From Streptomyces sp. NBC_00376 (GTDB lineage Bacteria > Actinomycetota > Actinomycetes > Streptomycetales > Streptomycetaceae), in assembly GCF_036077095.1 (NCBI RefSeq), contig NZ_CP107960.1, forward strand, positions 2,046,001-2,110,000: DNA of 64,000 bases, in the 5' to 3' direction. Made by a program: the position numbers and the translations under genes. The notes beneath the pieces were generated by a model. It worked only from the letters and a program-made list of their open reading frames with translations. It ran no database searches and had not been told where the DNA came from. Every line of letters begins with the position of its first letter. The first letter of the stretch is position 1. This document shows positions 8,941-17,970 of this stretch, piece by piece.

Positions 8941-8968
8941 TTATCACTCGTACGTGACTTCCGTCACG
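8941..8968 (-). promoter_or_regulatory. Palindromic operator candidate in front of the hydratase operon
   Basis: CGTGAC (8953-8958) and GTCACG (8963-8968) form a perfect 6-bp inverted repeat around TTCC. On the minus strand the repeat lies just upstream of a TGATAA -10-like hexamer (8946-8941), overlapping where a -35 would sit. It is therefore placed to act as a repressor site for the aromatic CoA operon. Confidence 0.45.
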
Positions 8969-9034
8969 AGCACGCAATACGTGGAGTGTGAGAACGCAGT
9001 GGCCAACGTCCCTTTCATACCGGTCGGCAGGCCC

Positions 9035-9062
9035 TTGTCTGTGTCGTTGCGGTTCGTAAGGT
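9035..9062 (+). promoter_or_regulatory. Candidate promoter for the RsbW-like ATPase
   Basis: TTGTCT (9035-9040) and TAAGGT (9057-9062) are separated by 16 bp on the plus strand. If used, the leader runs about 130 nt through the tandem repeat to the preferred GTG at 9197. Confidence 0.35.
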
Positions 9063-9095
9063 TGAAACGGAGAAGTCTTGACCGCCAGAAAGTCC

Positions 9096-9163
9096 CGCAT
9101 CCGTGCGGACCGCCGGAGAATCCGCCCGCATCCGTGCGGACCGCCGAAGAGTCCGCATCCGTG
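9096..9163 (+). repeat. Short tandem repeat with hairpin units
   Basis: CGCATCCGTGCGGACCGCCG occurs at 9096 and 9127 (period 31), and its first ten bases recur at 9154. Each full unit contains CCGCA-TCCG-TGCGG, a small stem-loop. It lies in the leader of the RsbW-like gene. Confidence 0.7.
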
Positions 9164-9196
9164 AACCCGCCCCCACCCCGGAACGGAAACCATGCC

Positions 9197-9628
9197 GTGC
9201 CCCCCGATGTCCCCCTTCCCGCCTCCTGGCGGATCGCCCTGCCGCACTCGACGGCGGCCGTGCCGATCGCCCGCGCCCTGATCCGTACCGCACTCGCGGA
9301 CATCGACGCACCGGCCGACAGCGACACCGCCGAGCTCCTCACCGCGGAGCTGGTCGCCAACGCGGTCGAGCACACCCGGAGCGACGAGCCCATCGAGCTG
9401 GTGGTGGAACTCCTGCCGACCGGCTTCCAGGTCGAGGTCCACGACCGCGACCCCGCCCCGCCGTCCGGCCTGTCCTTCCCCCCGCCCGGCGGCGAACCGG
9501 ACCCCTGGCAGGAGCACGGCCGGGGCCTGCTGCTGATCCGTACGCTCAGCTCGTCCTGCGGACACCGCACGACGGAGCGCGGCAAGGCGGTGTGGTTCAC
9601 CCTGCCGTCCCTCACGCCTCAGAGCTGA
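9197..9628 (+). CDS. RsbW-like ATP-binding protein (HATPase_c_2)
   Basis: A 143-residue GHKL-fold ATPase of the anti-sigma-factor kinase type common in Streptomyces. The N-box is AELVANAVEHTRSDEPIEL and the G-box region is GRGLLLIRTLSSSCGHR. The protein ends GKAVWFTLP, typical for this family. The reading frame is open back to 8954. I prefer the GTG at 9197 because GGAACGGAAA precedes it and it gives the family's usual length. The upstream part is low-complexity and encoded by the tandem repeat. Such proteins bind anti-anti-sigma factors or sigma factors, but no partner gene is next to it. It converges on the permease gene with 10 bp between the stops. Confidence 0.75.
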   Translation: MPPDVPLPASWRIALPHSTAAVPIARALIRTALADIDAPADSDTAELLTAELVANAVEHTRSDEPIELVVELLPTGFQVEVHDRDPAPPSGLSFPPPGGEPDPWQEHGRGLLLIRTLSSSCGHRTTERGKAVWFTLPSLTPQS

Positions 9629-9638
9629 AGGGCCGCCC

Positions 9639-11081
9639 TCAGCCGGTCGCTCCGGCGCCGGCCAGCCGGGAGCGGCTGCGGCCGTAGAAGGCGTACACCG
9701 CCGAGCCGACGGCCAGGAAGACCGCGAACTGGACCCAGGTCGCCCAGCCCGTCCCGTACATCAGATAGAGGCAGAAGCCGACGCCCAGGAGCGGGCTCAG
9801 TGGATAGAGCGGCACCCGGAACGATCCCTTCACCTCCGGGTTGCGGCGCCGCAGCACGATCACCGCGAGGTTCACCGCGACCATGGTGGCCAGTGCGCCG
9901 ATGGTCGTCAGGTTCACCACCACGTCCAGCGACGAGAAGGCCGCCGGGACCGCGAAGACCGACGCCACGATCCAGGTGTTGGCGACCGGCGTCGCCGTGC
10001 GCGGGGAGACCCGCTCGAAGACCCGCGGGATCAGTCCGTCCCGCGACATCGACATCAGGATGCGGGTCTGCCCGTACATCGCCGCGAGCACGACGGACGC
10101 GATCGCGACGACCGCGCCGAAGGCGATGATCCCGCCGCCCACGGTCGAGTCGGTGACCTGGTCGACGACGATCGAGAGCGCCGCGGGCTGGTCGGCCACG
10201 GCCTTCGGCCCCAGCGCGCCGATGGCGGCGAGCGCGACCGCGCAGTACAGCAGGGTGACCAGCCCGATGCAGACCATGATCGCGATCGGGATGTTCCGCC
10301 GCGGGTTCCTGACCTCTTCGCCCGCCGTGGTGATGGCGTCGAAGCCGATGTACGAGAAGAACGCCAGTGACGCACCGGCCGTGACCCCGCCCGCGCCCTG
10401 GGCGAAGAACGGCGTGAGGTTGCCGTGCTCGAAGGCCGTGAAGGCGATGACGCAGAACGCGACCAGGATGGTGATCTTGAGGACCGCCATCGCGGCGGTG
10501 GCCCCGGCACTCTCCCGCACGCCGCGCGCCAGCAGCGTCGCGGCCATCATGACCACCAGGACGGCGGGCAGATTGATCACGCCGCCGTCACCGGGTCCCG
10601 CCGAGAGGGCGGCCGGCAGCTGCACGCCGAACAGGCTGTCCAGCAGTTCGTTGACGTACTGGCTCCAGCCGACGGCGACCGCGGAGAGCGAGACGCCGTA
10701 CTCCAGCAGCAGGCACCAGCCGACGAGGAACGCGACGCGTTCACCGAGGGTCGCGTAGGCGAAGGAGTAGGAGCTGCCGGAGACCGGGATGGCGCTGCCC
10801 AGCTCGGCGAAGGAGAACGCGGTGAAGATGCAGGTGATCGCGGCCAGCACGAAGGAGAGCACGACCGCGGGACCCGCCTCGGCGACGGAGTCGGAGAGGC
10901 CGACGAAGATACCGGTCCCGACCACGGCGCCGATACCGAAGCACACCAGCTGGAAGAGCCCCATGGTGCGCTTGAGGCCGTGCCCCTCCAGGTCGGCGCC
11001 GGACTCGGCGATCAGCTGGTGGGGGCTCTTGATGCGCGGCCCGGACGGGTGCGGGGGCCTCGGTGGGCACAGCGGACTCAC
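9639..11081 (-). CDS. Amino acid permease (APC superfamily)
   Basis: About 480 residues with roughly twelve hydrophobic membrane segments. The APC signature in TM1 reads GIGAVVGTGIFVGLSD, followed by AELGSAIPVSGSSYSFAYATLGE in TM2-3. This matches the cationic amino acid transporter branch. The frame is open to 11153, but I favour the GTG at 11081 (protein start VSPLCPPRPPHP), preceded by AGAGAAGAG, because the extra residues are low-complexity. It lies downstream of the ornithine carbamoyltransferase gene, beyond a strong terminator, so it is probably transcribed separately. Proximity to arginine deiminase suggests arginine/ornithine or a related amino acid as cargo, which is inference. Confidence 0.85.
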   Translation of the reverse strand: MSPLCPPRPPHPSGPRIKSPHQLIAESGADLEGHGLKRTMGLFQLVCFGIGAVVGTGIFVGLSDSVAEAGPAVVLSFVLAAITCIFTAFSFAELGSAIPVSGSSYSFAYATLGERVAFLVGWCLLLEYGVSLSAVAVGWSQYVNELLDSLFGVQLPAALSAGPGDGGVINLPAVLVVMMAATLLARGVRESAGATAAMAVLKITILVAFCVIAFTAFEHGNLTPFFAQGAGGVTAGASLAFFSYIGFDAITTAGEEVRNPRRNIPIAIMVCIGLVTLLYCAVALAAIGALGPKAVADQPAALSIVVDQVTDSTVGGGIIAFGAVVAIASVVLAAMYGQTRILMSMSRDGLIPRVFERVSPRTATPVANTWIVASVFAVPAAFSSLDVVVNLTTIGALATMVAVNLAVIVLRRRNPEVKGSFRVPLYPLSPLLGVGFCLYLMYGTGWATWVQFAVFLAVGSAVYAFYGRSRSRLAGAGATG

Positions 11082-11155
11082 GGGGATGGTCTCTTCTCTG
11101 GTGGAGCATGTGGGGGGCGTGCGCCCGGGACTGTGGGGGCTCCGGTGACGCACAG

Positions 11156-11192
11156 AAAAAAATGGGGTTCGAGCGTGCGAGCTCGAACCCCA
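11156..11192 (-). terminator. Rho-independent terminator after ornithine carbamoyltransferase
   Basis: On the minus strand a perfect 12-bp stem (TGGGGTTCGAGC and its complement, 6-nt loop) is followed directly by seven T residues (A7 at 11156-11162 on the given strand). A canonical U-tract terminator is unusual in this genus. It lies about 90 bp past the carbamoyltransferase stop. Confidence 0.88.
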
Positions 11193-11233
11193 CCAAGGAG
11201 CGACATATTAGTCGCCTTCACGCATGTTCACCC

Positions 11234-11281
11234 AATCGGGCGCATGCCCATGCAGCGAATCGGGCGTAGGCCCATGCAGCG
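11234..11281. repeat. 24-bp tandem repeat, two copies
   Basis: AATCGGGCGCATGCCCATGC plus AGCG (11234-11257) is repeated at 11258-11281 with two substitutions. It sits immediately beyond the stop of the ornithine carbamoyltransferase gene, in its 3' untranslated region. Confidence 0.8.
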
Positions 11282-11282
11282 A

Positions 11283-12299
11283 TCAACCCTTGCCCGCCGG
11301 CGGCGCCATGGTCGCCACCAGAACGGCCTTGATCGTGTGCATCCGGTTCTCCGCCTCGTCGAAGACGACCGAGTGCGCCGACTCGAAGACCTCGTCGGTG
11401 ACCTCCAGCTCCGTCAGCCCGTAGTCGGCCTCGATCTGCCGCCCGATCCCGGTGCCCAGGTCGTGGTAGGCCGGGAGGCAGTGCAGGAACTTCACGTCGG
11501 CGTTGCCGGTGGCGCGGAGCACGTCCATGGTCACGCTGTACGGCGCCAGGGCCTCGATGCGCTCGGCCCACACCTCCTTGGGCTCACCCATGGAGACCCA
11601 GACGTCGGTGGCGACGAAGTCGGCACCCTTGACGCCCTCGGCGATGTCCTCGGTGAGGGTGACGGTCGCACCGCTCGCGTCGGCCAGCCGGTGGGCCTCG
11701 GCGACGATCCGTTCGGCGGGCCAGTACGCCTTCGGTGCGACGATCCGGACGTCCATGCCCAGCAGGGCGCCGGTGATCAGATAGGAGTTGCCCATGTTGA
11801 ACCGGGCGTCGCCGAGGTAGGCGAAGGCGATCCGCTCCAGCGGCTTGTCGCTGTGCTCGGTCATGGTGAGGACGTCGGCGAGCATCTGGGTGGGGTGCCA
11901 GTCGTCGGTGAGCCCGTTGAAGACCGGCACGCCGCCGTGGGCGGCCAGCTCCTCCACGGCCGCCTGGCTGTCACCGCGGTACTCGATGCCGTCGAACATC
12001 CGGCCGAGAACGCGGGCCGTGTCCTTCACCGACTCCTTGTGCCCCAGCTGGGAGCCGGAGGGGTCCAGATAGGTCGTGGACGCGCCCTGGTCGGCGGCGG
12101 CCACCTCGAAGGCACAGCGGGTGCGGGTCGAGGTCTTCTCGAAGATCAGCGCGATGTTCTTGCCGCGCAGCCGCTGCTCCTCGGTCCCCGACTTCTTGGC
12201 GCTCTTGAGCTCGGCCGCGAGCTCGATCAGGCCGCGGAACTCCTCGGCCGTGAAGTCCAGCTCCTTGAGGAAGTGGCGGCCTGTGAGGTCTATGGCCAT
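11283..12299 (-). CDS. argF: Ornithine carbamoyltransferase
   Basis: A 338-residue transcarbamylase. The carbamoyl-phosphate loop STRTRCAFE is at about residues 55-63, [11 protein letters not shown] at about 130, SMGE at about 235, and the catalytic HCLPAYHD at about 272. It interconverts ornithine + carbamoyl phosphate and citrulline. The length and its position next to arginine deiminase fit either anabolic ArgF or catabolic ArcB. No carbamate kinase gene is in the window, so the direction is undecided. A CAGGAGC RBS precedes the ATG. A 114-bp spacer separates it from the deiminase stop and a strong terminator follows it. Confidence 0.93.
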   Translation of the reverse strand: MAIDLTGRHFLKELDFTAEEFRGLIELAAELKSAKKSGTEEQRLRGKNIALIFEKTSTRTRCAFEVAAADQGASTTYLDPSGSQLGHKESVKDTARVLGRMFDGIEYRGDSQAAVEELAAHGGVPVFNGLTDDWHPTQMLADVLTMTEHSDKPLERIAFAYLGDARFNMGNSYLITGALLGMDVRIVAPKAYWPAERIVAEAHRLADASGATVTLTEDIAEGVKGADFVATDVWVSMGEPKEVWAERIEALAPYSVTMDVLRATGNADVKFLHCLPAYHDLGTGIGRQIEADYGLTELEVTDEVFESAHSVVFDEAENRMHTIKAVLVATMAPPAGKG

Positions 12300-12413
12300 G
12301 GGACAGCTCCTGGGTCGGGCGAGGATCGCACGTACAACGATTCTGGAAGTCTATACGACACCATGCATCGCTATACGGTGCGGGTCGCTTCGCGCCTGCG
12401 CCCGTCCCACCCC
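12300..12413 (-). promoter_or_regulatory. Spacer with candidate promoter/ArgR-type site
   Basis: The region is AT-richer than its surroundings. On the minus strand CGTATAG occurs at 12377-12371 and again at 12357-12351, 20 bp apart, with the palindrome ATGCAT (12363-12368) between. ATGCAT-type half sites resemble Streptomyces ARG boxes, but the match is loose. A TATAGA -10-like element overlaps the second copy. Confidence 0.35.
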
Positions 12414-13646
12414 CTACACCGGGTCGCGCACCACCGGACAGCTCATGCAGCGGGGGCCGCCCCGGCCCCGGCCGAGTTCGCTGCCCCGGATCTCGATGAC
12501 CTCGATGCCCTCCTTGCGCAGAAAGGTGTTGGTGGTGGCGTTGCGCTCGTACGCGACGACGACACCCGGCTCGACGGCCAGGACATTGCAGCCGTCGTCC
12601 CACTGCTCGCGCTCGGCGGCGTGCACGTCCTGGGTGGCGGTGAGGACCCGGATCGACTCCAGCCCCAGGGAGTGCGCGATCGCCTGGTGCATGTGCTCGG
12701 GCGGATGGTCGGTGACCTTCAGGTCCCGGGGCCCCGCGCCGGGCTCGATGGTGTACGAGCGGAGCATGCCCAGGCCGGCGTACTTGGTGAAGGTGTCGCC
12801 GTCGACCATCGTCATCACGGTGTCGAGGTGCATGAACGCGCGGCGCTTGGGCATGTCGAGCGCCACGATCGTGTGGGCCGAGCCGGCGTCGAACAGCCCG
12901 CGGGCCAGCATCTCCACCGCCTGCGGGGTGGTTCGCTCGCTCATCCCGATGAGGACGGCGCCGTGGCCGATGACCAGGACGTCGCCGCCCTCGATGGTGG
13001 ACGGATAGTCGTCCTGCCCCTGGGACCAGTGGTGGAAGGCGCCCGCTTCGGGCCCGGTGAACAGGGGGTGGTGGCGGTAGATCGCCTCGAAGTGGACCGT
13101 CTCGCGCTGCCGGGCCGGCCAGCGCATCGCGTTGATGGACACCCCGTCGTATATCCAGGCCGAGGTGTCCCGGGTGAAGAGGTGGTTCGGCAGCGGGTCC
13201 AGCAGGAAGTCGTCCAGGTCCATGACGTGGAAGCGGACGGAGACCGGCTCGCCGTGACCTGCCAGGAACTCCCGCTTGGTCATGCCGCCGACGAGCGCGT
13301 CGGCCAGCTCCGCGCTGGGCAACTCCTCGAAGGCGGCCCGCAGATGCTCGGTGGCGAGCGGTCCGTACTCCTTCTCCTCGAAGACCCGGTCCAGCACGAG
13401 CCGTCTGGCCACCGGGATGTCCAGCGACTCGCGGAGCAGATCACCGAAGAGGTGCACCTCCACGCCGCGGTCGCGCAGCACGTCCGCGAAGCCGTCGTGC
13501 TCCTGGCGGGCCCGGCGCACCCAGAGCACGTCGTCGAAGAGGAGCGCGTCCTTGTTGCTGGGGGTGAGCCTCTTCAGTTCCAGATCGGGGCGGTGCAGGA
13601 TGACGCGGCGCAGCCGCCCGGCCTCGGAGTCGACATGGAATCCCAT
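12414..13646 (-). CDS. arcA: Arginine deiminase
   Basis: 410 residues from the ATG at 13646 ([20 protein letters not shown]); the longer open frame to 13862 is repeat-derived and not typical. It hydrolyses arginine to citrulline and ammonia. Guanidino-group modifying enzyme motifs are present: FTRDTSAWI near residue 160, EGGDVLVIG near 223, and [10 protein letters not shown] near 272. The nucleophilic cysteine lies in [10 protein letters not shown] at the C-terminus. It is upstream of ornithine carbamoyltransferase on the same strand. It probably feeds citrulline to that enzyme, giving ATP or ammonia for acid or anoxia tolerance. Confidence 0.93.
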   Translation of the reverse strand: MGFHVDSEAGRLRRVILHRPDLELKRLTPSNKDALLFDDVLWVRRARQEHDGFADVLRDRGVEVHLFGDLLRESLDIPVARRLVLDRVFEEKEYGPLATEHLRAAFEELPSAELADALVGGMTKREFLAGHGEPVSVRFHVMDLDDFLLDPLPNHLFTRDTSAWIYDGVSINAMRWPARQRETVHFEAIYRHHPLFTGPEAGAFHHWSQGQDDYPSTIEGGDVLVIGHGAVLIGMSERTTPQAVEMLARGLFDAGSAHTIVALDMPKRRAFMHLDTVMTMVDGDTFTKYAGLGMLRSYTIEPGAGPRDLKVTDHPPEHMHQAIAHSLGLESIRVLTATQDVHAAEREQWDDGCNVLAVEPGVVVAYERNATTNTFLRKEGIEVIEIRGSELGRGRGGPRCMSCPVVRDPV

Positions 13647-13686
13647 GCCTCCATCCTCACCGTGCGCGGGCCGGTGAACCCTGCGA

Positions 13687-13758
13687 ATCGCCAGTGGGTT
13701 CTGCGTTGATCGCTCCGCACGACCCACCGGCGATCGCTCCGCACAACCCACCGGCGAT
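13687..13758. repeat. Tandem 24-bp repeat plus long inverted repeat
   Basis: GATCGCTCCGCAC followed by A/GACCCACCGGC occurs at 13708 and 13732 (period 24), with GAT of a third copy at 13756. The left flank 13687-13704 is complementary to 13741-13758 at about 16 of 18 positions, so the unit can fold into a large stem. It lies between the arginine deiminase start and the Pnkp stop and may terminate the RNA-repair transcript. Confidence 0.65.
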
Positions 13759-13782
13759 ACCAAGCCGCCTTCGCGCCTCGCC

Positions 13783-16347
13783 TCAGAGCCGCGGGTCGAC
13801 CGGCTCCGACTCCAGGGCCAGCACCGCGAACACCGCCTCGTGGACCCGCCACAGCGGCTCACCGTCGGCCAGCCGGTCCAGCGCTTCGAGCCCCAGCGCG
13901 TACTCCCTCAGCGCCAGCGACCGCTTGTGCCCGAGGAACCGTCCGCGCAGCCGTTCCAGGTTCTCCGGGCGGGTGTACTCGGGGCCGTAGATGATCCGCA
14001 GGTACTCCCGGCCGCGCACCTTGATGCCCGGCTGGACCAGCCTGCCCTTGCCGTCCCGTACCAGCGCGGCGAGCGGCTTGACGACCATGCCCTCGCCGCC
14101 GCGCCCGGTCATCTCCAGCCACCAGTCGACACCGGCGCGCACCGATGCCTCGTCCCCGGTGTCGACGACGAGCCGGCGGGTGACCTGGAGGAGCCCGGTC
14201 GGGTCGTGCTCGACCAGCCGGTCGAGCCAGGCCAGCTGCTCGTCGTGCGGTACGGCGGCCAGCGAGCGGCCCTGCACGGCGAGGATCTGGAACGGCGCGA
14301 GCCGCACCCCGTCCAGGCCCTGGGTGGACCAGCAGTACCGGCGGTACGCCTCGGTGAACGCGGCGGCGTCCTCGGCCCGCCCCTGCTGGCGCTCCGCGAG
14401 CGGACCGACGTCCACCCCTCGGGCGGCCGCCGCCGCGAGGGCCGCGTTGGCCTCCGGGAGGACGGCACCGGACGCGGCACCGACGGCGGCGTACTGCGAG
14501 CGCAGCAGCCCGGCCGCCTTGAGGGACCAGGGCATCAGCTCGGCGTCGAGCAGCACCCAGTCGGTGCCCCACTCCTCCCAGAGCCCGGCGGCGGCGACGG
14601 CGGTGCGCAGCCTGCCGAGGATCACCTCGGTGAGTGCGGCGTCGTCGAGGAAGGGCCGTCCGGTACGGGTGTACAGCGCCCCGGTCGGACCACTCGCTCC
14701 ACCGGAGGTGCCCCCGGCGCCGAACCGCTCACGGGCGGCGGCCGCGTCCCGGCAGACCAGGGCCACCGCACGCGATCCCATGTGCTTCTCCTCGCACACG
14801 ACCTCGGTGACGCCGTCCGCCCGGTACTGCTCGAAGGCCTCGGCCGGGTACTCCAGATAGCCGTCCTCGCGCGAGGCGGCGGTGGGCGCCATGGTCGGCG
14901 GGAGGTAACCGAGCAGCTGGGGGTCGACGGCGAACCGGCTCATGACTTCGAGCGCGGCGGCGGCGTTCTCCTCACGGACCGCGATGCGGCCCATGTGCCG
15001 GGTCTCGACGATCCGCCGGCCCTGCACATCGGCCAGGTCGAGCGGCCGTCCCTCCCGGCCACCGGGTGCCTCCGTGGCCAGCGGCTTGGTCGGCTCGTAC
15101 CAGACCCGCTCGGCCGGCACGTCGACGAGTTCGCGCTCCGGCCAGCGCAGCGCGGTCATCTTCCCGCCGAAGACCGCCCCGGTGTCCAGGCAGATGGTGT
15201 TGTTGATCCAGGAGGTGTTGGGCACCGGGGTGTGGCCGTAGACCACGGCGGCACTGCCGCGGTACTCCTCCGCCCAGGGGTAGCGCACGGGCAGGCCGAA
15301 CTCGTCGGTCTCGCCGGTGGTGTCCCCGTACAGGGCGTGCGAGCGGACCCGTCCGGAGGTGCGGCCGTGGTACTTCTCGGGCAGGCCGGCGTGGCAGACG
15401 ACGAGCTTGCCGTCGTCGAGCACGTAGTGGCTGACGAGCCCGTCGATGAACTCCCGCACCTGCTCGCGGAAGGCCGGGTCCTTCTCGTCCTCCCGGTCCA
15501 GCTGCTCGATGGTCTCGGCAAGTCCATGGGTGTGCTGGACGTTGCGGCCCTTGAGGTAACGGCCGAGCTTGTTCTCGTGGTTGCCCGGTACGCACAGAGC
15601 GTTGCCCGCCGACACCATGGCCATGACGCGGCGCAGCACTCCGGGGCTGTCGGGGCCGCGGTCCACGAGGTCGCCGACGAAGACCGCCGTACGACCTTCG
15701 GGGTGCGCGCCGTCGACGTAGCCGAGCTTGCCGAGCAGGGACTCCAGCTCGGAGCTGCAACCGTGGATGTCGCCGATGATGTCGAAGGGGCCGGTGAGGT
15801 GGCGCAGGTCGTTGTAGCGGCGCTCCAGCACCACTTCGGCGTGCTCGGCCTCTTCCTCGGTGCGCAGGATGTGCACCTTGCGGAAGCCCTCGCGCTCCAG
15901 GCCCCGCAACGAACGGCGCAGTTCGCGGCGGTGGCGCTGGATGACATGGCGCGGCATGTCGGCGCGGTCGGGGCGGGCCGCGTTGCGCGCGATGCAGACC
16001 TCTTCGGGCAGGTCGAGGACGATCGCGATGGGCAGCACGTCATGGCTCCTGGCCAGCTGGACCAGCTGCTTGCGGCTCTCGGACTGGACGCTGGTGGCGT
16101 CCACGACGGTCAGCCGACCGGCTGCCAGCCGCTTGCCGACGATGTAGTGGAGTACGTCGAAGGCGTCCCGGCTGGCGCTCTGGTCGTTCTCGTCGTCGGC
16201 GACCAGGCCGCGGCAGAAGTCCGAGGAGACGATCTGGGTGGGCTTGAAGTGCCTGCGGGCGAAGGTGGACTTGCCCGAGCCGCTGGCCCCGATGAGGACC
16301 ACGAGGGAGAGATCGGTCACCGGCAGGGTGCGTGCGGTACTGGTCAT
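13783..16347 (-). CDS. pnkp: Polynucleotide kinase-phosphatase-ligase (Pnkp), RNA repair
   Basis: A three-domain protein of 854 residues, the usual length. The N-terminal kinase has P-loop GASGSGKST (about residue 19). The central calcineurin-like phosphatase has [24 protein letters not shown] and GHTPV (about residues 190-380). The C-terminal adenylyltransferase/ligase has KxxG motif I EKHMGSR (Lys about 519), EGMVVKP motif IV and IKVRGREY motif V. It heals 5'-OH and 2',3'-cyclic phosphate RNA ends and seals them together with Hen1. The ATG at 16347 overlaps the Hen1 stop (ATGA). The open frame to 16593 lies inside hen1. This is an antitoxin-like defence against ribotoxins. Confidence 0.95.
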   Translation of the reverse strand: MTSTARTLPVTDLSLVVLIGASGSGKSTFARRHFKPTQIVSSDFCRGLVADDENDQSASRDAFDVLHYIVGKRLAAGRLTVVDATSVQSESRKQLVQLARSHDVLPIAIVLDLPEEVCIARNAARPDRADMPRHVIQRHRRELRRSLRGLEREGFRKVHILRTEEEAEHAEVVLERRYNDLRHLTGPFDIIGDIHGCSSELESLLGKLGYVDGAHPEGRTAVFVGDLVDRGPDSPGVLRRVMAMVSAGNALCVPGNHENKLGRYLKGRNVQHTHGLAETIEQLDREDEKDPAFREQVREFIDGLVSHYVLDDGKLVVCHAGLPEKYHGRTSGRVRSHALYGDTTGETDEFGLPVRYPWAEEYRGSAAVVYGHTPVPNTSWINNTICLDTGAVFGGKMTALRWPERELVDVPAERVWYEPTKPLATEAPGGREGRPLDLADVQGRRIVETRHMGRIAVREENAAAALEVMSRFAVDPQLLGYLPPTMAPTAASREDGYLEYPAEAFEQYRADGVTEVVCEEKHMGSRAVALVCRDAAAARERFGAGGTSGGASGPTGALYTRTGRPFLDDAALTEVILGRLRTAVAAAGLWEEWGTDWVLLDAELMPWSLKAAGLLRSQYAAVGAASGAVLPEANAALAAAAARGVDVGPLAERQQGRAEDAAAFTEAYRRYCWSTQGLDGVRLAPFQILAVQGRSLAAVPHDEQLAWLDRLVEHDPTGLLQVTRRLVVDTGDEASVRAGVDWWLEMTGRGGEGMVVKPLAALVRDGKGRLVQPGIKVRGREYLRIIYGPEYTRPENLERLRGRFLGHKRSLALREYALGLEALDRLADGEPLWRVHEAVFAVLALESEPVDPRL

Positions 16348-17843
16348 GCGGCATTCGCCTCCTTCTCGGTCCGGGGCCCGCGCCGCTGCGCGGTTCCGTC
16401 GGCCGCGGTCATCGTGAACACGGCCATCTGTGTGGGCGGTCCCACCTCGGGGTCGTCCGTCCCCACCGGGACGAAGTCGACTCCGTATCCGTGCCGCTCG
16501 GCCACTTCCCGGGCCCAGTCGCGGAATTCGGCCCTGGTCCACTCGAACCGGTGGTCGCCGTGGCGCACCTGCCCGGCGGGCAGGGTCTCCCATCGGACGT
16601 TGTACTCGACGTTCGGCGTCGTCACGAGGACGGTCCGCGGACGGGCCGAACCGAACACGGCGTACTCCAGCGCGGGCAGCCGCGGCAGGTCGAGGTGTTC
16701 GATCACCTCGCTGAGCACCGCCGCGTCATACCCCTTGAGCCGCTTGTCGGTGTAGGTGAGCGAGCCCTGCAGGAGTGTGACCCTGGCTGCCTGCCGCTCT
16801 CCCATCCGGTCCAGCTTCAGCCGTCGTGACGCGATGGTGAGGGCGCGCATGGAGACATCGACGCCGACGATCTCGGTGAAGGCCACGTCCTTGAGGAGTG
16901 CCTGCACCAACTGGCCCTGGCCGCAGCCCAGGTCGAGGACCCGGCTCGCGCCGGCGGCCCGCAGCGCTTCGAGGACGGCGGCGCGCCGCTGCTCGGCGAG
17001 CGGGACCGGCTTCTCCTCGGTGTCGGTCGTCTCGTCCACCGCGTTGTCGATGCTCTCGACTTCGAGGTCGTCCGACTCCGCGAGCCGCACCAGTTCCAGC
17101 TGCTGCATCGCCTGCCGGGTCAGCCCCCAGCGCCGGGACAGATAGCGGCTGGTGATCAGTTTCTGCTCGGGATGGGCGGCGAGCCAGCCCTCGCCCGCCC
17201 GGAGCAGCTTGTCCACCTCGTCCGGTGCGACCCAGTAGTGCTTGGCGTCGTCCAGCACCGGCAGCAGCACGTACAGCTGACGCAAGGCGTCCGCCAGCCG
17301 CAGCTCGCCTTCGAGCACCAGGCGTACGTACCGGGAGTCCCCCCACTCCGGGAACTGCTCGTCCAGCGGTACGGCCACGGCTTCCACGCTCGTCCAGCCG
17401 AGCGGCCCGAAGAGCTTGCGCACCAGCTCCGCACCACCGCGGGCCGGCAGCGCGGGCACCTCGATCCGCAGCGGCATCGGCGCCTGCGCGCGCTCGGGCA
17501 GTGCGCGGCACACACCGTTCAGCGCGGACTTGAAGACCGCGCTCATGGCGACGGACAGCAGCGAGGACGCCGCGTACGGGCGGTCGTTGACGTACTGCGC
17601 GAGCGCCGCGTCGGGAGCACCGCCCCGGCCCTTGCCCTTGCCGCGGCGCACCAGCGCCACGGGATCCACTTCCAGCAGGAGCGCCGCGGTGCAGCGCTCG
17701 GCGGATGCCTCGGGGTAGAAGACATGCGCGGTGCCGTGGGAGGTGGAGAACGTCTGCGCCTTCTCGGGATGCTTGTGCAGCAGAAAGCCGAGGTCGGTCG
17801 CTGGACGTTCCGGGTTGCCGGTCGTACTGATTGTCAGGAACAC
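16344..17843 (-). CDS. hen1: 3'-terminal RNA ribose 2'-O-methyltransferase Hen1
   Basis: 499 residues from the GTG at 17843, starting with the family's FLTISTTGNPERPATDLGFL; a GTG at 17867 with a GGTGGGGGG RBS would add eight residues. The N-terminal half is the Hen1-specific domain. The C-terminal half is a SAM methyltransferase with motif I RVLDLGCGQGQLVQALL. The metal-binding signature is EVIEHLDL (Glu-x-x-Glu-His), with a further His in RHGDHRFEW. It methylates the 2'-OH at the break before Pnkp seals, making the repaired site immune to re-cleavage. It is translationally coupled to Pnkp. Confidence 0.94.
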   Translation of the reverse strand: MFLTISTTGNPERPATDLGFLLHKHPEKAQTFSTSHGTAHVFYPEASAERCTAALLLEVDPVALVRRGKGKGRGGAPDAALAQYVNDRPYAASSLLSVAMSAVFKSALNGVCRALPERAQAPMPLRIEVPALPARGGAELVRKLFGPLGWTSVEAVAVPLDEQFPEWGDSRYVRLVLEGELRLADALRQLYVLLPVLDDAKHYWVAPDEVDKLLRAGEGWLAAHPEQKLITSRYLSRRWGLTRQAMQQLELVRLAESDDLEVESIDNAVDETTDTEEKPVPLAEQRRAAVLEALRAAGASRVLDLGCGQGQLVQALLKDVAFTEIVGVDVSMRALTIASRRLKLDRMGERQAARVTLLQGSLTYTDKRLKGYDAAVLSEVIEHLDLPRLPALEYAVFGSARPRTVLVTTPNVEYNVRWETLPAGQVRHGDHRFEWTRAEFRDWAREVAERHGYGVDFVPVGTDDPEVGPPTQMAVFTMTAADGTAQRRGPRTEKEANAA

Positions 17844-17896
17844 ACGTCCGAGTATGGTCCGCTCCACTTGCCCCCCACCAGGTATTTTCGCGTGCT

Positions 17897-17912
17897 CCGG
17901 GCATCTGCCCGG
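17897..17912 (-). terminator. Short GC-rich hairpin after the homocysteine methyltransferase gene
   Basis: CCGGGCA and TGCCCGG are inverted around TC, followed by further GGCCGG/CCGGCC complementarity to 17955. It lies in the 127-bp gap between the methyltransferase stop and hen1 on the same strand. The tight loop makes the exact pairing uncertain. Confidence 0.4.
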
Positions 17913-17970
17913 CCGGCGTTCCGGGCCGACCCCGCGGCGCGGCGCCCGGCCGGACCGCTCCCACTCCCGC

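Noticed and set aside
9096..9163. CRISPR-like repeat array
   Set aside because: Only two full copies, with no spacers of constant length and no cas genes.
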